A stretch of 6,320 nucleotides of DNA from Caldilineaceae bacterium (lineage in GTDB: Bacteria; Chloroflexota; Anaerolineae; Caldilineales; Caldilineaceae): assembly GCA_026645635.1 (NCBI GenBank), contig JAPKMV010000213.1, positions 1-6,320 on the forward strand. Direction: 5' to 3'. This document shows, piece by piece, positions 1 through 6,320 of this stretch. Every line of letters begins with the position of its first letter. The first letter of the stretch is position 1. Under the pieces are notes generated by a model, which did not search any database, was not told the origin of the DNA, and worked only from the letters and a program-made list of their open reading frames with translations. A program made the position numbers and the translations under genes.

Positions 1-1346
1 GCTTCGTAGAGTCCGGCGATTACCGCCTGTTCGATCTCGGCGCCGGACAGCCCCTCGGATGCCATGGCCAGCGTGGTCAGGTCGAACTGTTTCGGGTCGC
101 GACTGCGCTTGAGCAGGTGTATGCGCCAGATGTCGGAACGCTCGGCCGCGGTGGGCAGATCGACAAAAAAGATCTCGTCGAAGCGCCCCTTGCGCACCAA
201 CTCCGGCGGCAACTGGCTCACGTCGTTGGCCGTGGCGATGACGAAAACCGGCTTCTGCTTCTCCTGCAGCCAGGTGATGAAGCTGCCGAAGACCCGCGCC
301 GCGGTGCCCGCGTCGCTCATGTTGCTCGACCCGACGCCGGAGAAGCCCTTCTCGATCTCGTCCACCCAGAGCACCACCGGCGCAATGCTCTCCGCCACCT
401 TGATCGCGTTTCGCAGATTCTCTTCGCTCGACCCGACCAGCGAGGCGAAGAGCCGCCCCACATCGAGCCGCAGCAGCGGCAGCCGCCAGGCATTGGCCAC
501 CGACCGCGCAATCAGCGACTTGCCGCACCCCTGTACGCCGACCAGCAGGATTCCCTTTGGTTCGGGCAGGCCAAAGGCGCGCGCCTCGTCGCCAAAGGCA
601 CGCACCCGTTTGCGCAGCCACTCCTTGAGCACGTCCAGCCCGCCGACGTTCTCCATTTGTTCGACATTGTCGTAGAACTCCAACAGCCCGCTCTTGCGGA
701 TGATCTGCTGCTTCTCTGCGGTCACTGCCTCGACTGCGCGTCCGTCAAGGACGCCTTCTGCCTGGACAATGGCCTTGGCGACTGCATTTTGGGCCTCATT
801 CACCGTCAGCCCCAGGCAGGCTTGAACCAGTCTCGTTCGCTGGCGCTTGTCCAGCGCCACGGTGAATTGGTTGCTCTGGCGCAGCGTCTCCAGCACGCCG
901 TCGATCATCGACTGGATTTGTTCGGCAGTCGGCAGCCCAAAATCGACGACGCTGATCTCTTTTTCCAGTTCGGGTGGAATCTTGAGCACAGGGCTGAGGA
1001 TGAGCACAGTCTTGTTGCTAGCCTGCAGACCTAGCGCCACCTCGCGCAGCCGCCGCACAATCTGCGCGTCTTTGAGAAACGGGTGAAAATCGCGCAGCAC
1101 CCACAGGCACGGCTCTTTGTCCTCCAGAATCGTGCGCAGCAGCACCAGCGGGTCGCGCTTGCTTGCGTCCTCGCGGTCAGGCAGCGCGGGGTTGAGTAGA
1201 CCCACCGTGCCGCTCCAAAGCAGCATGCGCTTGCGCTGAGTTCTCGCCAGCGCCTCGATTTCGCCGATCGCACGCTGTTCTTCTGCCGTCACCACCCACA
1301 GCAGCGGATAGCGGGCGCGAATGTAAAGATCGAGCTGTTCTCTCAT
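1..1346 (-). CDS. Ycf46-like AAA+ ATPase, C-terminus beyond window edge
   Basis: Reading the minus strand from ATG at 1346 gives 448 uninterrupted codons and then leaves the window. N-terminal part (about residues 1-150) has the Ycf46-family opening [14 protein letters not shown] (10-23) and a WSGTVGL block (44-50), with no Walker A there. The C-terminal part is a classical AAA module: Walker A GVQGCGKS (270-277, K276), Walker B LWVDE ending D329-E330, sensor-1 N374 in ATAND, the second region of homology with R385 and R388 in VRKGRFDE, and a sensor-2-like GAE at 435-437. All catalytic positions are present, so an active ATPase is expected; the substrate is unknown. Family members are about 490-500 residues, so perhaps 50 are missing. 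The start is fixed: the next in-frame upstream codons are ACC, GCA and then the TGA of the TerB-N-like gene. No Shine-Dalgarno is visible, so translation is probably coupled to that gene. Family assignment is confident; cellular role is not. Confidence 0.9.
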   Translation of the reverse strand, partial: MREQLDLYIRARYPLLWVVTAEEQRAIGEIEALARTQRKRMLLWSGTVGLLNPALPDREDASKRDPLVLLRTILEDKEPCLWVLRDFHPFLKDAQIVRRLREVALGLQASNKTVLILSPVLKIPPELEKEISVVDFGLPTAEQIQSMIDGVLETLRQSNQFTVALDKRQRTRLVQACLGLTVNEAQNAVAKAIVQAEGVLDGRAVEAVTAEKQQIIRKSGLLEFYDNVEQMENVGGLDVLKEWLRKRVRAFGDEARAFGLPEPKGILLVGVQGCGKSLIARSVANAWRLPLLRLDVGRLFASLVGSSEENLRNAIKVAESIAPVVLWVDEIEKGFSGVGSSNMSDAGTAARVFGSFITWLQEKQKPVFVIATANDVSQLPPELVRKGRFDEIFFVDLPTAAERSDIWRIHLLKRSRDPKQFDLTTLAMASEGLSGAEIEQAVIAGLYE

Positions 1347-1352
1347 GGTTGC

Positions 1353-2567
1353 TCAGCGCATATACTGCGAACCCGAATAGACCTGCGACTTATCCAATTC
1401 TCGCCCCAGACAGTAGACGCGTGAATTCGCCCATCCTTCCACACAGGTCCACAGGTCCCAAAATTTGGTGGACTCATTGCGGCGGAACGGCGCGCGATAG
1501 ATTATGTGGCGATCTTCGTCCATCAACTGCTGGAAGCCGGGCTGGCGCTGCGCCAGGCGAAGCGCCCAGTCAAAATAGCTGGAGCGGCTTTCGCGAAACT
1601 CAACGATCCAGTGCGCCTTTTCCAACGCATGTGCGCCGTTGGATGTCGGCGTTGGCGACCTCTCTGCGCTGCCAACCGCGGGACCGGGCAGTGCTGGCTG
1701 CGCCAGCATATCCGCCAGCAGCGGTGATACGACGCCGCGCAGCCGATCCTGGGGAATGGCGAGATGCAGGTCGCGGTGCAGACAGCGCCACGGAGCAAAC
1801 GGCGGCGCAGCCAACGCAGGGAGCAGCGCGTATTGCAGGAGACCTGCGCCCAGCGTCGCCGCCAGCGAATTGAGCCGCAAGTCGAGCACATTGGTGGGCA
1901 CGGCTGGTGCAGGCAACTGCCACGCCGTCAGCACCGCGGGCAACATCGCCGCGGTGAGCGGCCACCCCAGGCGCGCCGCCATGCCCAGCGCCGTCTCCGT
2001 GCTGTCGGCGTCCAGCTTTGGCGCCTGCGCCAGCCAAAGTGCCAGCCCGGCGCCATCTTGCGCCAACCAGAACGCCAGCAGCAGCCTGGGCGTCAGCAGC
2101 GAGGCATCCCATGTTGGGATCGCCGCCAGCCGCAGTAGCTCGTTGCGCGCCAGTGTGGCCATTGGCTCTGGCTCCAACAGACGCACCTCCAGGTTGGCCA
2201 GGTAGAGCCACTGGAAGGCTCGCGGCGCCGGTTCGCCAGGTGTCTTCAACCATTGCAAAAAGGCCCAACGCTGCGCTGGCGACAGGCCGGAATAGCCAAC
2301 GCCCGCGGGCGGCTCACCGATAACCTGGCTCGCCTCGGCAGGCTGCGGGGCTGTTATGGCTAAAGCCGCATCGATTTGCGCGTAGTCATAATCAGCGCCA
2401 TTCCCATTTTCCGACAGCCCAACAAAACGAACCACATCCTGGCTCATGCGCCGCGCCGCGTCCGCCAACACCGCTTTGGCGGGCGCATCCTGGTTGGCTA
2501 TGCGCGCCAGCGGGTTCGCCTGCACCACAGCCGACAACTGCGGTCGCGTACTGATCGTCTGGCTCAT
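1353..2567 (-). CDS. TerB-N-domain-like protein, 404 aa, function unknown
   Basis: Intact gene of 404 codons. Residues 1-85 are a polar, probably flexible lead-in. Residues 90-150 resemble the TerB-N domain: GYSGLSPAQRWAFLQWL (91-107), then FQWLYLANLEVRLL (118-131), matching the family pattern of a tyrosine, LSPxQR, a YLxWL-type helix and an FLYxxGLExRLL-type helix. Residues 150-300 are helical and rich in Ala, Leu and Pro. Residues 315-404 form a different, charged and aromatic block with many Trp, Tyr and Arg (for example FWDLWTCVEGW at 369-379). No signal peptide or clear membrane segment is seen. An SD-like GAGG lies at 2577-2580, nine bases before the ATG. The gene sits 83 nt behind uvrA and 6 nt ahead of the AAA ATPase gene, so the two small-gap partners likely act together. 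TerB-N proteins are known from comparative genomics of tellurite-resistance-related stress and DNA-processing systems. The domain call is from memory of the motif and is moderate; no enzymatic function is assigned. Confidence 0.8.
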   Translation of the reverse strand: MSQTISTRPQLSAVVQANPLARIANQDAPAKAVLADAARRMSQDVVRFVGLSENGNGADYDYAQIDAALAITAPQPAEASQVIGEPPAGVGYSGLSPAQRWAFLQWLKTPGEPAPRAFQWLYLANLEVRLLEPEPMATLARNELLRLAAIPTWDASLLTPRLLLAFWLAQDGAGLALWLAQAPKLDADSTETALGMAARLGWPLTAAMLPAVLTAWQLPAPAVPTNVLDLRLNSLAATLGAGLLQYALLPALAAPPFAPWRCLHRDLHLAIPQDRLRGVVSPLLADMLAQPALPGPAVGSAERSPTPTSNGAHALEKAHWIVEFRESRSSYFDWALRLAQRQPGFQQLMDEDRHIIYRAPFRRNESTKFWDLWTCVEGWANSRVYCLGRELDKSQVYSGSQYMR

Positions 2568-2589
2568 CGCCCTGCGCCTCGCCCGTCAG

Positions 2590-2624
2590 CAATCAACAAT
2601 CGACCATTCACAATTGACAATTCC
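2590..2624. repeat. Five degenerate heptanucleotide repeats in the uvrA-TerB-N gap
   Basis: Five contiguous 7-base units on the plus strand: CAATCAA (2590), CAATCGA (2597), CCATTCA (2604), CAATTGA (2611), CAATTCC (2618). The common core is CAATY. They occupy most of the non-coding gap between the uvrA stop and the SD of the next gene. Read on the minus strand the region is AT-rich and includes TTGTCA, but no good -10 hexamer lies at the right distance, so I do not call a promoter. No hairpin followed by a T run is seen, hence no terminator. Confidence 0.6.
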
Positions 2625-2650
2625 TCGCCGCCTCTGCTCCCGGCGTCGTG

Positions 2651-5686
<3,036 letters not shown>

Positions 5687-5690
5687 ACAT

Positions 5691-5698
5691 CCGCCTCA
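5691..5698 (-). promoter_or_regulatory. Ribosome binding site of uvrA
   Basis: The minus strand reads TGAGGCGG just ahead of the uvrA ATG, with GAGG seven bases from the start codon. This supports the start at 5686, which also gives the expected UvrA N-terminus. A second ATG four bases upstream (5690) is out of frame and is not the start. Confidence 0.7.
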
Positions 5699-5760
5699 TC
5701 AGCCGAACTGTCCAGTGCCCCATCTGTTCGCCAGTTCGCGCCGGGCGGGGGTGGCGGATG

Positions 5761-5774
5761 CGAACAAAAGTTCG
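5761..5774. promoter_or_regulatory. LexA (SOS) operator of uvrA
   Basis: CGAACAAAAGTTCG is a perfect palindrome of the form CGAAC-N4-GTTCG, the Gram-positive (DinR/Cheo-box) type of LexA site. It begins four bases downstream of the minus-strand -10 hexamer, so it covers the predicted transcription start near 5771, an arrangement that would block uvrA transcription until LexA is cleaved. uvrA is a classic SOS gene in many bacteria, so site and gene support each other. Binding itself is inferred; no lexA gene is in the window. Confidence 0.88.
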
Positions 5775-5777
5775 TCT

Positions 5778-5806
5778 ATTATAGCGGAATGGGCGCAAAT
5801 CAACAA
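5778..5806 (-). promoter_or_regulatory. uvrA promoter (sigma-70 type)
   Basis: On the minus strand, -35 TTGTTG (5806-5801) and a consensus -10 TATAAT (5783-5778) are separated by exactly 17 bases. The predicted start is near 5771, giving an untranslated leader of about 85 nt before the uvrA ATG. The LexA operator lies directly downstream of the -10. Confidence 0.8.
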
Positions 5807-5841
5807 AACAGAAAGCGTTGATCCTGGGAGAAGATTCGCCG

Positions 5842-5886
5842 CTGCGTGTTACGTGCTGCGTGTTGCGCGGCACGCAGCACGTAACA
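5842..5886. repeat. Heptad-built inverted repeat between divergent promoters
   Basis: The 16 bases at 5847-5862 (TGTTACGTGCTGCGTG) are perfectly complementary in reverse to 5871-5886, with an 8-base loop (5863-5870). The left side is also phased in sevens: CTGCGTG (5842), TTACGTG (5849), CTGCGTG (5856), TTGCGCG (5863). The right arm continues as CACGCAG (5871) and CACGTAA (5878). No T run follows on either strand, so it is not an intrinsic terminator. It sits between the -35 of uvrA and the promoter of the M19 peptidase gene. It belongs to the same general class of short heptad elements as the one inside uvrA but has a different unit. Confidence 0.85.
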
Positions 5887-5890
5887 GCTA

Positions 5891-5918
5891 TTTGGCCCCG
5901 CCAGGACTATGCTACAAT
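5891..5918 (+). promoter_or_regulatory. Probable promoter of the M19 peptidase gene (extended -10)
   Basis: TACAAT at 5913-5918 differs from the -10 consensus at one base and is preceded by TG plus one base (5910-5912), an extended -10. A poor -35-like TTTGGC (5891-5896) lies 16 bases upstream, which is common with extended -10 promoters. Transcription would begin near 5925, about 50 nt before the ATG at 5976. Confidence 0.6.
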
Positions 5919-5975
5919 AGGCGGCATCGGTAATCTCGTCCACAAACCACCCACATGCTGAAGGCAGGCGCCACC

Positions 5976-6320
5976 ATGTCCAACTTCCCGCCGATTTTCG
6001 ACGGTCACAACGATGTATTGCTTGCGCTCTATGACCCGGAACCCGGCAAGGCGACATTGGCCATTTGGACCTGCCGCGCGCCCAGGCTGGCAACCTGGCC
6101 GGCGGCTTCTTCGCCGTCTACGTGCCCAAGCCAAAACCCCCGGTGACGCCGGCGAAACCGGCGGAGAAGGAGAAACCGGCCTTCCCCGGTGCGGATATGG
6201 AAGACGCCGGCCACACCTATTCCTGGCCGCTTCCGCCGCCGCTGGAATACCCCTATGCGCTGCAATATGCCCTGGGCATGATCGGCCTCCTCTACCGCAT
6301 CGAAGCCGAGGCGCAGGGCG
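5976..6320 (+). CDS. M19 membrane dipeptidase family protein, N-terminal part, frameshifted
   Basis: M19 peptidases are zinc-dependent dipeptidases related to renal dipeptidase. The start MSNFPPIFDGHNDVLLALY carries the family's first metal motif His-x-Asp (H11, D13). From 6059 the homologous sequence continues one frame over: GHLDLPRAQAGNLAGGFFAV, then YVPKPKPP, a Pro/Lys-rich linker, and YALGMIGLLYRIEAEAQG at the right edge, with no stop. In the starting frame a stop occurs at 6144-6146. One missing base, most simply a T at 6057-6058 (restoring Thr-Phe-Gly-His), joins the two frames. This may be a sequencing or assembly error, or a real inactivating mutation. Starts at 5955 and 5976 are in frame; 5976 is preferred because AGG at 5966-5968 and GAAGG at 5960-5964 precede it and the family motif begins right after it. 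No signal peptide is visible, so a cytoplasmic enzyme is likely. The catalytic remainder lies outside the window. Confidence 0.82.

Noticed and set aside
117..1034. 305-codon open frame on the plus strand
   Set aside because: It lies opposite the AAA ATPase gene, which shows complete Walker A, Walker B and arginine-finger motifs. The antisense product is His/Gln/Leu-rich with no known pattern.
1600..2268. 222-codon minus-strand open frame overlapping the TerB-N-like gene
   Set aside because: It is a shifted frame of the 404-codon gene with Gly/Ala/Arg-rich translation, no plausible start signal, and it conflicts with the recognisable TerB-N-like motif.
5799..5822. 6-bp inverted repeat ATCAAC/GTTGAT around the uvrA -35
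   Set aside because: Short arms with a 12-base loop are expected by chance; nothing else supports a regulator site.
5842..5886. Intrinsic terminator
   Set aside because: The stem is strong but no T-rich run follows on either strand, and it lies upstream of both divergent genes, not after a gene.
6051..6066. Programmed ribosomal frameshift in the peptidase gene
   Set aside because: No slippery heptamer or downstream stimulatory structure is apparent at the junction. A single-base loss explains the break more simply.

Overview
This window comes from a GC-rich bacterial chromosome, most likely a member of the Chloroflexota (Anaerolineae/Caldilineae-like). That is an inference from three things: the protein types (a Ycf46-type AAA ATPase beside a TerB-N-like protein, and a UvrA whose N-terminus reads in the Chloroflexota/Gram-positive style), a Gram-positive-type LexA box, and several short heptanucleotide repeat arrays of the kind common in Chloroflexota and cyanobacteria. 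No rRNA, tRNA, CRISPR array, transposase or phage gene is visible.

Layout. Positions 1-5686 hold three minus-strand genes read in the order uvrA (5686 to 2651), a TerB-N-domain-like protein (2567 to 1353), and a Ycf46-like AAA+ ATPase (1346 to beyond the left edge, so partial). The last two are separated by 6 nt and lie in the same frame, so they look translationally coupled. The 83-nt gap behind uvrA shows no terminator and holds a small heptad repeat. The 289-bp stretch 5687-5975 is a divergent control region. On the minus strand it carries a good uvrA promoter whose start point falls inside a perfect CGAAC-N4-GTTCG LexA operator. In the middle it has a 16-bp perfect inverted repeat built of heptads. 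On the plus strand it has an extended -10 promoter for the gene to the right. That gene is an M19 (membrane/renal dipeptidase family) peptidase starting at 5976 and running off the right edge. Its reading frame is broken by an apparent single-base deletion near 6057.

Function. UvrA is the damage-sensing ATPase of nucleotide excision repair, and the operator indicates SOS control by LexA. If transcription continues past uvrA, the TerB-N-like/AAA pair would also come under SOS control. This is the most suggestive functional link in the window, because TerB-N proteins have been tied by comparative genomics to stress-response and DNA-processing systems. The most striking structural oddity is a 110-nt heptad-repeat inverted element lying in frame inside uvrA. 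It adds a low-complexity loop of roughly 40 residues to the protein. Heptad-phased elements of different sequence occur at two further places, 2590-2624 and 5842-5886.
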